A stretch of DNA of 5,204 nucleotides, from the NCBI GenBank assembly GCA_001799475.1, contig MGTN01000105.1, positions 1-5,204 on the forward strand, read 5' to 3'. Position 1 is the stretch's first letter; every line of letters begins with the position of its first letter. A program made the translations under genes and the position numbers. The stretch is from Desulfovibrionales bacterium GWA2_65_9 (GTDB lineage Bacteria; Desulfobacterota; Desulfovibrionia; Desulfovibrionales; Desulfovibrionaceae). The notes under the pieces are model-generated. The model saw only the letters and a list, made by a program, of their open reading frames with translations. It was not told where the DNA came from and searched no databases. Below, in pieces: positions 1-5,204 of this stretch.

Positions 1-212
1 CGCCGTACGTCGCCGAGAAGGTCGAACCGCAGGCCGGGCTCAACGCCAAGGACTTCGGGGTGCTCAAGCGCGAGGACGGCAAGCCCCAGGTGACCTTCAA
101 GGGCGCTCCGCTGTACTACTTCTTCAAGGACCAAAAGGCTGGCGACACCAACGGACAGGGCGTGGGCAGCGTCTGGTACGTCATCGACCCTGCCAACTTC
201 CCGAAGAAGTAG
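1..212 (+). CDS. C-terminal end of secreted repeat protein of unknown function (PF03640 / COG4315-like), partial
   Basis: The reading frame enters from the left edge (first full codon at 3) and ends at TAG 210-212, leaving 69 visible residues. The fragment contains the typical pattern of the 'secreted repeat of unknown function' family: a K-x-E-D-G-K-P-Q-V-T-F-K-G-A-P-L-Y-Y-F block (about visible residues 22-40), then K-D-x-K-A-G-D-T-N-G-Q-G-V-G (42-55), then S-V-W-Y-V-I-D-P near the end. Family members are usually small exported proteins or lipoproteins with two or more such repeats. Their biochemical role is not established. The signal peptide or lipobox, which would show export, lies outside the window. 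The gene converges on metG, and a hairpin terminator follows 37 bp after its stop. Family assignment is by motif recognition and is fairly secure; function is unknown. Confidence 0.85.
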   Translation, partial: PYVAEKVEPQAGLNAKDFGVLKREDGKPQVTFKGAPLYYFFKDQKAGDTNGQGVGSVWYVIDPANFPKK

Positions 213-249
213 GCAGCGCAAGGGCACCAACCGCTCAAGCGACATGAAC

Positions 250-282
250 AATCCCGGCCCTGCACACAGCGGGACCGGGATT
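250..282 (+). terminator. Rho-independent terminator of the PF03640-like gene
   Basis: The 8-bp arm AATCCCGG (250-257) pairs perfectly with CCGGGATT (275-282). The stem extends inward by CCC (258-260) with GGG (271-273) across one unpaired A, leaving a loop of about 10 nt. It is followed by TCTCATT, a short and only moderately T-rich tail. It lies 37 bp after the stop codon of the plus-strand gene, which is the expected place. The A-rich start and T-rich end of the stem suit termination on either strand. Confidence 0.7.
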
Positions 283-378
283 TCTCATTGCGTGCAAACC
301 GCGCTTCGTCTCCGCTTCAGGAATGCGTTGCTTGGGCAGCTCAAAAGACGTCACGCTTCCTGTCCCGGACCACGCAAA

Positions 379-424
379 GCGAAGGGCTCCTTCCGGCGGC
401 TTTGTGCCGGAAGGAGCCCTTCGC
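379..424 (-). terminator. Perfect 19-bp stem-loop downstream of metG, likely terminator or dispersed hairpin element
   Basis: GCGAAGGGCTCCTTCCGGC (379-397) and its exact reverse complement (406-424) flank an 8-nt loop (398-405), giving 19 uninterrupted base pairs. On the minus strand it starts 62 nt after the metG stop, and its 3' side is followed by TTTGCGTG, a very short T run. It could end metG transcription or protect the 3' end of the message. The poor T-tract means intrinsic termination is an inference. It could instead be one copy of an intergenic repeat family. Confidence 0.6.
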
Positions 425-437
425 GCAATGGGGGATT

Positions 438-461
438 CCAAAGGGCCTTAAGGCCCTTTGG
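438..461. repeat. Perfect 24-bp palindrome just downstream of metG
   Basis: CCAAAGGGCCTT (438-449) is followed immediately by its exact reverse complement (450-461), with no spacer. The centre is CTTAAG. In RNA the innermost bases would open to give a stem of about 10 bp. It begins 25 nt after the metG stop on the minus strand and is preceded there by CCTCCGGCGG. What follows is AATCCCCC, not a T-tract, so it is not a canonical intrinsic terminator. It may act with the adjacent 19-bp stem-loop as the metG 3'-end structure. A dyad-binding protein site is an alternative, but nothing in the sequence specifically supports that. Confidence 0.5.
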
Positions 462-485
462 CCGCCGGAGGCATATTCTCTCGCG

Positions 486-2477
486 CTAGGCCACCTTGCC
501 GCCGTCGTCCACGGAACCTGCGGCGGTCAGCAGGCGCGTAACCTCGGCGTCCTTGGCCACCAGGATCATGCCCTGGCTCTGGATGCCGCGAAGCTTGCGC
601 GGAGCCAGATTGGCGACCACAACCACCTGCTTGCCCACAAGGTCGTCCGGGCTGAAGCGGTCGGCCAGTCCGGCCACGATCTGCCGGGGCTCAAGCTCGC
701 CCAGGGCCACCTGGACCACCAGCAGCTTGTCCGCGTCCGGGTGTTTGGCGGCGGAGAGTACGGTGCCGACGCGCAGGTCGAGCTTCTGGAAGTCCGCGAA
801 CTCAATGGACTCCGCAGGGCCTGCCGGAGCTTCGGCGGGCTTGTCCGGGGCCTTCTTCTTGGACTCTGCGGCCTTGGCCTTGGGTCCTTCCGTGCTATTG
901 ACAGCGGCGGCAGGGGCGTCGTGGACAGAGGGCGGCGCAGGCTCGGGCACGTCCACGCGCGGGAACAGATTGGACGTGGGTGCCACGGCCAGGCCGGAAT
1001 CAAGCAGGCCCCAGACCTCAGGCTCCTTGGCCAGGTTCACCTTGTCCAGATCAAAGGCGCAGCCCAGCTGCTCGTGCATCTTCACGCTGGCCTCGGGCAT
1101 CACGGGCCAGAGGTGCACGGCAATTTTCCGCATGTGCTCCAGCAGCATGTACATCACCGTGCCCAGGCGGGCCTTGTCCTTGTTCTTGAACAACGTCCAG
1201 GGCGCGGCGGTGTCGATGTACTTGTTCAGGGCGCGCACCAGCTCCCAGAGGGATTCCAGCCCGCGCGCGGTGCGGAACTCCGCGAAGTGGCCCTGGAAGT
1301 TGCGCATGGCGTCCCGCCCCAGGCGCTTGAGCTCGGCGTCCCCCTCGGTCTCAGCCGCAGGGCTTGGCACCTTGCCCTCAAAATACTTGTGCGTCATGGA
1401 CAGCACACGGTTGAACAGGTTGCCCAGATCGTTGGCCAGGTCGGCGTTGAGGCGGCCCACCAACGCTTCTTCCGTAAACGAGGCATCCGAGCCGAAGGCC
1501 ATCTCGCGCAGCAGGAAGTAGCGGAAGGCCGAGGTCCCGTAGGCGTCCACCATCTGCTTGGGCTCGACAACGTTGCCAAGGGACTTGGACATCTTGGTGT
1601 CGCGCACCAGCCAGTAGCCGTGCACATTAAGCGACTGGTACGGAGCGATGCCCGCAGCCTTGAGCATGGTCGGCCAGAAAATGGCGTGGGGCTTCAGGAT
1701 GTCCTTGGCCACGATGTGGTTGGCGGGCCAGAACTTCTTGAACTTTTCGCCGCGCGGGTAGTTCAGCGCGCTGACATAGTTCAGCAGCGCGTCGAACCAG
1801 ACGTAGCAGACGAAGTCCTGGTCAAAGGGCAGCTCGATGCCCCAGGTCAGGCGGCTTTTGGGCCGGGAGATGCACAGGTCCTCCAGCGCGCCGGACTCGA
1901 GCAGGCTCAGGACCTCGTTGCGGTAGCGCGCCGGGCGGATGAAGTCCGGGTTCTGGTTGATGTATTCGATGAGCCAGGCCTGGTACTTGGACATGCGGAA
2001 GAAGTAGTTCTTCTCGGCGATGTACTCCGGCCTTGTCTTGTGGTCCGGGCACATGCCGTCCACAAGCTCCTTCTCGGTGTAGAAGCGCTCGCAGCCGAAG
2101 CAGTAGTGCCCGCCGTACTCGCCGAAATAGATGTCCCCGGTCTCGTAGACCTTCTGCAGGACCTTCTGCACGGTCTTGATGTGCTCGGGATCGGTGGTGC
2201 GGATGAAGTGGTCGGCCTTGGCGCCGAGCATCGGCCCCAGGGCGCGGAAGAGCGAGCTTATCTGGTCGGCGTATTCCTTGGGCGACTGCCCGGCCTCTTC
2301 GGAGGCCTTGGCGATCTTGTCGCCGTGCTCATCCGTGCCGGTGAGGAAAAAGGACTCCTCGCCCATGAGCCGGTGGAAGCGCGTCATGGCATCAGCCAGG
2401 ATGGTGGTGAAGGCATGGCCCAGGTGCGGCTTTGCGTTGACGTAGAATATGGGCGTTGTGACGAAGAAGCGGCTCAA
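486..2477 (-). CDS. metG: Methionyl-tRNA synthetase (MetRS) with C-terminal tRNA-binding domain
   Basis: Cytoplasmic class I aminoacyl-tRNA synthetase (EC 6.1.1.10) that charges initiator and elongator tRNA(Met) with methionine using ATP. The product is 663 residues. The HIGH signature appears as HLGH (18-21) and the KMSKS loop is intact (295-299). A single zinc knuckle is formed by C126, C129, C143 and H146, as in Thermus-type MetRS, within the connective peptide. The anticodon-recognition helix carries N418 and the P426-W427 pair. A low-complexity Ala/Pro/Lys-rich linker (about 508-556) leads to an EMAP/Trbp111-like OB-fold tRNA-binding domain (about 557-663), which in this family usually also supports dimerisation. 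The start is TTG (2475-2477), chosen because AAGGAG sits 6 nt upstream and the protein begins directly with the conserved strand before HLGH; no ATG nearby fits. The stop is TAG. It lies 53 bp after the ricT-like gene and is probably co-transcribed with it. Identity is essentially certain. Confidence 0.97.
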   Translation of the reverse strand: MSRFFVTTPIFYVNAKPHLGHAFTTILADAMTRFHRLMGEESFFLTGTDEHGDKIAKASEEAGQSPKEYADQISSLFRALGPMLGAKADHFIRTTDPEHIKTVQKVLQKVYETGDIYFGEYGGHYCFGCERFYTEKELVDGMCPDHKTRPEYIAEKNYFFRMSKYQAWLIEYINQNPDFIRPARYRNEVLSLLESGALEDLCISRPKSRLTWGIELPFDQDFVCYVWFDALLNYVSALNYPRGEKFKKFWPANHIVAKDILKPHAIFWPTMLKAAGIAPYQSLNVHGYWLVRDTKMSKSLGNVVEPKQMVDAYGTSAFRYFLLREMAFGSDASFTEEALVGRLNADLANDLGNLFNRVLSMTHKYFEGKVPSPAAETEGDAELKRLGRDAMRNFQGHFAEFRTARGLESLWELVRALNKYIDTAAPWTLFKNKDKARLGTVMYMLLEHMRKIAVHLWPVMPEASVKMHEQLGCAFDLDKVNLAKEPEVWGLLDSGLAVAPTSNLFPRVDVPEPAPPSVHDAPAAAVNSTEGPKAKAAESKKKAPDKPAEAPAGPAESIEFADFQKLDLRVGTVLSAAKHPDADKLLVVQVALGELEPRQIVAGLADRFSPDDLVGKQVVVVANLAPRKLRGIQSQGMILVAKDAEVTRLLTAAGSVDDGGKVA

Positions 2478-2483
2478 TCTCGA

Positions 2484-2489
2484 CTCCTT
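2484..2489 (-). promoter_or_regulatory. Shine-Dalgarno site that fixes the TTG start of metG
   Basis: On the minus strand AAGGAG is separated by 6 nt from TTG at 2477-2475. This strong, well-spaced site supports the non-ATG start. The preceding gene ends at 2531, so the site lies inside the 53-bp intergenic gap. Confidence 0.8.
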
Positions 2490-2530
2490 GGAGCGTTTCC
2501 TGACCCTGGAATGGTGGTGGCCCTGATGGC

Positions 2531-3928
2531 CTAGGCGGGCTTGGGGCCTCTGCCCTTGCGGCGCTTGCGCCTGGGACGGGGGCGTCCGGCATCGTCCTCG
2601 GGCCTGGCGGGGCGTTCGGCGCCGGGCTCGGTCGGCGCGCCGCCTGCTGCTTGTGCGGCCTGGGCCTTGGGCGCGGCCTCAGGGCTGTCCGCAGCCTGGG
2701 GCCTGGGCTCCGGCCGGTCGGGCCGGTCGGATTTCTCGGGCTTCTCGGACTTTTCGGGCCGTGCGGAGCGTTCCGGCCTGGTCGGGCGGCCCGTGGACGG
2801 CCTGCCGCCGCCCTGGCGGCCCTGACGCTCGGGGGCATGGCCCTCCGGGGCCTGGGCTGCGCCCTCGGGCGAGAGCTGGCGGTTCACCAGGTCCTTCCAC
2901 TCGTCCAGGGTGAACTCACGTTCCCCCACATCCTCGACCCAGACGGAAATGGACTTCTTGAAGAAGTTGGCGCGCAGCACCTTGGCGGTGCCGATGGCCG
3001 TCGGGATGCGCTTGCCGATCTTGGGGCACTGCTTGTGGAATTCCTCGTAGCCCTTCTGCTCGTAGCTCAGGCAGCACAGAAGCCGCCCGCAGATGCCGGA
3101 GATCTTGGCCGGGTTCAGGAACAGGTTCTGTTCCTTGGCCATCTTGATGGTCACCGGCGCGAACTTGCGCAGGAAGCGGCGGCAGCAGCAGACCTGCCCG
3201 CAGTTGCCGATGGCCCCGATCATCTGCGTCTCGTGGCGCACGCCGATCTGCCGCAGCTCGATGCGCGTGTGGAACTCGCGCACCAAGCTCTTGATGAGCT
3301 CGCGGAAGTCGATGCGGTTCGGCGCCGTGAAGTAGAAGATTATCTTGCTGCGGTCGTGCAGCACCTCCACGTCCACGAGCTTCATGTCCAGCTCCTGGTG
3401 GGAGATGCAGCCCCGGCAGAAATTGAAGGCCCGGCGCGCCAGGCGCTTGTTCTCCGCTCCGGTCTCCAGGTCCTGCGGCCCGGCCACGCGATAGATGCCC
3501 TGCAACCCTGCGGCGGTTCTCGGCCGGGGCTGATACTGGGCGGCCTGCTCCAGGGAATAGATGCCGCCGATGGGTGCGGCCGCATCCTGCGGATGCTCCG
3601 GGGAAATTTCGCTGTTGTCGGCTTTGGGGGCCTTGGCCTGCGGGGCTTCGACCAGCGGGGCATCCGCCAGCGGGACTTCGTCCTGCCAGTCCGTGCTGAT
3701 CAGCACCGCCTCAAAAGGGGCCGGGGCGTTGTCGGCCGGGGCGACAACGACGACATGGGCGTCCTGCTGAGCGGCCTCCGGGGCCGCCACAGTGGCCACA
3801 TGCCCCAGGGCCAGGCCCTGGTCGGTCTCCACCAGCACGGACTGCCCCGCGCGCACCACATTGGCTCCGGAGGCAAAATAGCACACCGGCCCGTGGTCGC
3901 TGAACTTGATCCCGAGAATCTGACTCAT
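2531..3928 (-). CDS. ricT: RicT/YaaT-family PSP1-domain protein with large insertion and basic disordered tail
   Basis: The 465-residue product matches the PSP1 (YaaT/RicT) family. The N-terminal start I-L-G-I-K-F...V-L-V-E-T-D-Q-G (4-38) and the core from about 143 to 350 are typical, including D-M-K-L-V-D-V-E (181-188), I-I-F-Y-F-T-A (196-202), R-I-E-L-R-Q-I-G-V-R (222-231), I-K-M-A-K-E-Q-N (261-268) and I-S-G-I-C-G-R-L-L-C-C (276-286). Core cysteines are C171, C174, C243, C247-249, C280, C285, C286 and C301. In Bacillus, RicT works with RicA and RicF in an iron-sulfur complex that promotes RNase Y-dependent mRNA processing; the same role here is inference. Two parts are unusual: an Ala/Pro-rich insertion at about 60-142, and a tail at about 351-465 with Arg/Pro/Glu/Lys/Ser mini-repeats ending in R-K-R-R-K-G-R-G. 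Bacillus RicT is about 275 residues, so these parts explain the extra length. Start ATG has AGGA 7 nt upstream; stop TAG. It precedes metG by 53 bp, probably in one operon. Family certain, role less so. Confidence 0.92.
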   Translation of the reverse strand: MSQILGIKFSDHGPVCYFASGANVVRAGQSVLVETDQGLALGHVATVAAPEAAQQDAHVVVVAPADNAPAPFEAVLISTDWQDEVPLADAPLVEAPQAKAPKADNSEISPEHPQDAAAPIGGIYSLEQAAQYQPRPRTAAGLQGIYRVAGPQDLETGAENKRLARRAFNFCRGCISHQELDMKLVDVEVLHDRSKIIFYFTAPNRIDFRELIKSLVREFHTRIELRQIGVRHETQMIGAIGNCGQVCCCRRFLRKFAPVTIKMAKEQNLFLNPAKISGICGRLLCCLSYEQKGYEEFHKQCPKIGKRIPTAIGTAKVLRANFFKKSISVWVEDVGEREFTLDEWKDLVNRQLSPEGAAQAPEGHAPERQGRQGGGRPSTGRPTRPERSARPEKSEKPEKSDRPDRPEPRPQAADSPEAAPKAQAAQAAGGAPTEPGAERPARPEDDAGRPRPRRKRRKGRGPKPA

Positions 3929-3984
3929 GCACCTGTCCTGTGGGTCGCTTTAGGCCGTCTGGGCCGTGCGACGTCGTAGGCTTC

Positions 3985-4011
3985 ATTAGCCGACTTTTCG
4001 TCGAAGTTCAA
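3985..4011 (-). promoter_or_regulatory. Weak candidate promoter for the ricT-metG unit
   Basis: On the minus strand TTGAAC (4011-4006, -35-like, 4 of 6 consensus bases) is followed after 15 nt by GCTAAT (3990-3985, -10-like, 4 of 6). The spacing is shorter than the usual 17 nt. Position is the main support: it lies between the terminator-like structure of the upstream response regulator and the ricT start, in the most AT-rich stretch of this gap. It is a tentative call. Confidence 0.25.
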
Positions 4012-4037
4012 ATGTCGCCAAGGGGCGGTGGCGCCCG

Positions 4038-4074
4038 AAAAAAAACGGCGGAAGGCAACGGCCAGGCCGCTGCC
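4038..4074 (-). terminator. Probable terminator after the response regulator gene
   Basis: On the minus strand, 4074-4054 folds into a stem of 8 pairs (GGCAGCGG with CCGTTGCC) with a 5-nt loop. Eight nt later there is a run of eight T (4045-4038). One pair is G-U in minus-strand RNA but would be an A-C mismatch in plus-strand RNA, which supports minus orientation. An alternative overlapping stem, AGCGGC with GCCGTT, would end close to the T run. It starts 53 nt after the regulator's stop. The gap between the best stem and the T run is longer than ideal. Confidence 0.55.
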
Positions 4075-4127
4075 CCCGTCCGCTCGTCCCACCCAAACAC
4101 TGGACCGGGCGTCTGAACCTGGCCGGG

Positions 4128-4526
4128 CTAGGCCGTGAGCCCCAGGGCGCGGAGTTCGGCCATGAAGCGCTCCTCATCGATGGGCTTGACCAGAAAGCAG
4201 TCGGCCCCGCCGAGGAAGAAAGCGTCATTGGTCTCGCGAGAGTCCTCAAGCATGCTGATGACCACGACCTTGCAGCGCTGAATATCGCTCAAGCCCCGGT
4301 CGTTCTCGTATCCGCGCATCTCGCGCAGGGCCTGCTGGCCATCCATCTCGGGCATCACCAGATCCATGCAAACCAGGTCGTAGGGACGTCCGTCCTCCAG
4401 GGCTTTTTTGAAGGCCCCCACGGCTTCCTCACCATTGACCGCGATGTGGCATTCCGCAACGGGCCGCATCATGTCATGGAGCATGACACGGCTGTAGAAA
4501 TCGTCATCCACGATAAGCACGCGCAT
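4128..4526 (-). CDS. Single-domain CheY-like response regulator
   Basis: A 132-residue stand-alone receiver domain that would accept a phosphoryl group from a histidine kinase or phosphotransfer protein in the cytoplasm. Key receiver residues are all present: acidic pocket D7-D8 (I-V-D-D-D), phospho-acceptor D55 in C-M-D-L-V-M-P-E-M-D-G, switch residue S91 in V-V-V-I-S-M, and K114-P115 in F-L-V-K-P-I. No output domain follows; the protein ends 17 residues after P115. It must therefore act by protein-protein contact or as a phosphate shuttle. The partner kinase is not in the window. A TTG lies directly before the ATG, but GGGGGAG stands 4 nt from the TTG and 7 nt from the ATG, so ATG (4526-4524) is preferred. 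The stop is TAG. About 145 bp separates it from the upstream hydrolase gene and 197 bp from ricT. A terminator-like structure follows, so it is probably transcribed independently of ricT-metG. The pathway is unknown. Confidence 0.93.
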   Translation of the reverse strand: MRVLIVDDDFYSRVMLHDMMRPVAECHIAVNGEEAVGAFKKALEDGRPYDLVCMDLVMPEMDGQQALREMRGYENDRGLSDIQRCKVVVISMLEDSRETNDAFFLGGADCFLVKPIDEERFMAELRALGLTA

Positions 4527-4533
4527 CAATACA

Positions 4534-4540
4534 CTCCCCC
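4534..4540 (-). promoter_or_regulatory. Shine-Dalgarno site deciding the start of the response regulator
   Basis: GGGGGAG on the minus strand lies 7 nt before ATG (4526-4524) and only 4 nt before the preceding in-frame TTG (4529-4527). The spacing favours ATG. The difference is a single residue at the N-terminus. Confidence 0.7.
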
Positions 4541-4671
4541 TTGTTCCTGCCCCTCTGCCTTTTGCAAGGCACTTGCGGGTGTGGCATGTCCTGGGACAGA
4601 AATCAAGTACAGCCGGGCTTCGGTGCGCGGCAGGCAGAGTCCTTGGAGGCGGGCAGGGACCCGGATGTGGG

Positions 4672-5204
4672 CTAGAGGTCGAAGCTGGAATCCTGGGTCA
4701 GGGCCAGGCAAGCAGGCCCAGAACCCAGGCTGGAGCCGGAGCCGGGGCCGGACAACACGTCGCGGCAACGCCGCACAATCTCGTCCATGCCGTCATCCGT
4801 GCGTTCCTGGTTGTGGTGGAACAGGCCCAGAGTCTTCACCCCGGCAGCCTTGGCCAACCGCGCGGCATCCTCGAAGTGCGAATGCCCCCAGCCTTTGCGG
4901 TTCGGGTATTCCTCGGGCGTGTACTCGGCATCGTCCACGAGCAGGTCCGCATCCCGGCAGAAGGCCGCGTACTCGCTGAAGCTGCGCCCGCCCCGGTGAT
5001 GATGCGAGAGCTCGTTGTCCGTGAGAAAGACAAAACTCCTGCCGTCCTCCTCCACGCGGTAGCCTGCGCCCAGGTTCGGGTGCGAGAGCGCGATGCGCGT
5101 GACCTTGAGGCTGTCCACCTGGAGGCTTTCGCCCTGCCAGACGAAGCCCTTGATCCTGGACGGCAGCTTCACGAAGGGGACCGGGAACAACGGCGGGGCC
5201 ATGA
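4672..5204 (-). CDS. Metallo-beta-lactamase-fold metal-dependent hydrolase (COG1235-like), C-terminal part
   Basis: The frame is open to the right edge and ends at TAG 4674-4672. At least 176 residues are visible, counted from an ATG at 5202-5200 that is probably internal, not the start. The visible part matches the C-terminal half of MBL-fold hydrolases of the COG1235 type. It shows A-L-S-H-P-N...G-Y-R-V-E-E-D-G (visible 38-54) with probable metal ligand H41, F-L-T-D-N-E with probable bridging ligand D62, L-L-V-D-D-A-E-Y-T-P-E-E-Y (87-99), G-W-G-H-S-H-F-E-D-A (104-113), and L-F-H-H-N (127-131) with the likely last histidine ligand. The HxHxDH motif expected in the N-terminal half would lie beyond 5204. 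Substrate cannot be predicted. A Gly/Ser-rich tail (about 150-176) follows the catalytic fold. Its downstream neighbour on the same strand is the receiver-only regulator. Superfamily assignment is strong, and the start is outside the window. Confidence 0.9.
   Translation of the reverse strand, partial: MAPPLFPVPFVKLPSRIKGFVWQGESLQVDSLKVTRIALSHPNLGAGYRVEEDGRSFVFLTDNELSHHHRGGRSFSEYAAFCRDADLLVDDAEYTPEEYPNRKGWGHSHFEDAARLAKAAGVKTLGLFHHNQERTDDGMDEIVRRCRDVLSGPGSGSSLGSGPACLALTQDSSFDL

Noticed and set aside
235..489. Small open frames on both strands in the metG / PF03640-gene junction
   Set aside because: They run through the three hairpins and have no convincing ribosome binding site or recognisable protein. 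The region is better explained as non-coding 3' structure.
288..2534. 748-codon open frame on the plus strand covering the whole of metG
   Set aside because: It mirrors metG exactly on the opposite strand. Its Val/Leu/Gly/His-rich composition is typical of antisense frames in GC-rich genes, no protein family is recognisable, and MetRS is certain on the minus strand.
2699..2788. Short near-repeats of about 9-12 bp considered as a CRISPR-like or tandem-repeat locus
   Set aside because: They are codon-phase repeats inside the RicT tail encoding Arg/Pro/Glu/Lys/Ser mini-repeats. There are no spacers and no regular array.
2392..2838. 148-codon minus-strand frame overlapping the ricT tail and metG start
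   Set aside because: It is an out-of-frame reading of the low-complexity Arg/Pro tail of RicT, made almost only of Pro, Arg and Ala.
2651..3979. 442-codon open frame on the plus strand opposite the ricT-like gene
   Set aside because: It has the same mirror-frame composition, rich in Leu, Gly, Ala, Val and His. It overlaps a well-conserved minus-strand gene and shows no recognisable motif.
4023..4045. Plus-strand terminator: GGGCG-GTGG-CGCCC stem followed by a homopolymer
   Set aside because: The homopolymer after the stem on the plus strand is A8, not T, and no plus-strand gene ends nearby. The T run serves the minus-strand structure instead.
4557..4576. Small overlapping inverted repeats (GCCTT/AAGGC and GCAAG/CTTGC) and a possible sigma-54 site upstream of the regulator
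   Set aside because: The arms are only 5 bp. The GGCAC and TTGC elements are adjacent and lack the required spacing, so no -24/-12 promoter is supported.

Overview
The window is GC-rich bacterial chromosome with tightly packed genes. It most likely comes from a deltaproteobacterium of the Desulfovibrio group (Desulfobacterota). That placement is inferred from the composition, from a long PSP1/RicT-type protein directly upstream of a MetRS of the single-zinc-knuckle class with a C-terminal tRNA-binding domain, and from the style of the intergenic hairpins. No mobile element, tRNA, rRNA, CRISPR array or phage gene was seen.

Layout from left to right. Positions 1-212 hold the 3' end of a plus-strand gene for a secreted repeat protein of unknown function (PF03640-like), followed by a hairpin terminator at 250-282. 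Positions 213-485 are a non-coding convergent junction that also contains a perfect 19-bp stem-loop (379-424) and a perfect 24-bp palindrome (438-461), both on the 3' side of metG. All remaining genes are on the minus strand. In their own reading order they are: a metallo-beta-lactamase-fold hydrolase whose N-terminal half lies beyond the right edge (4672-5204), a single-domain CheY-like response regulator (4128-4526), a RicT/YaaT-family PSP1 protein (2531-3928) and metG (486-2477).

The ricT-like gene and metG are 53 bp apart with no visible terminator between them and are probably co-transcribed. They link a protein family known in Bacillus for a role in mRNA maturation with a translation enzyme. 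The response regulator is separated from ricT by 197 bp containing a terminator-like hairpin plus an oligo-T run, so it is probably a separate transcription unit. The hydrolase and the regulator are separated by about 145 bp (4527-4671), where only the regulator's ribosome binding site and small weak inverted repeats are visible.

Most of this is ordinary housekeeping sequence and I see no clear undescribed system. The points most worth a second look are the RicT-like protein, which carries a large low-complexity insertion and a long basic disordered tail, and the tandem perfect hairpins downstream of metG. The very long open frames on the plus strand opposite metG and ricT are judged to be mirror artefacts of GC-rich coding sequence.
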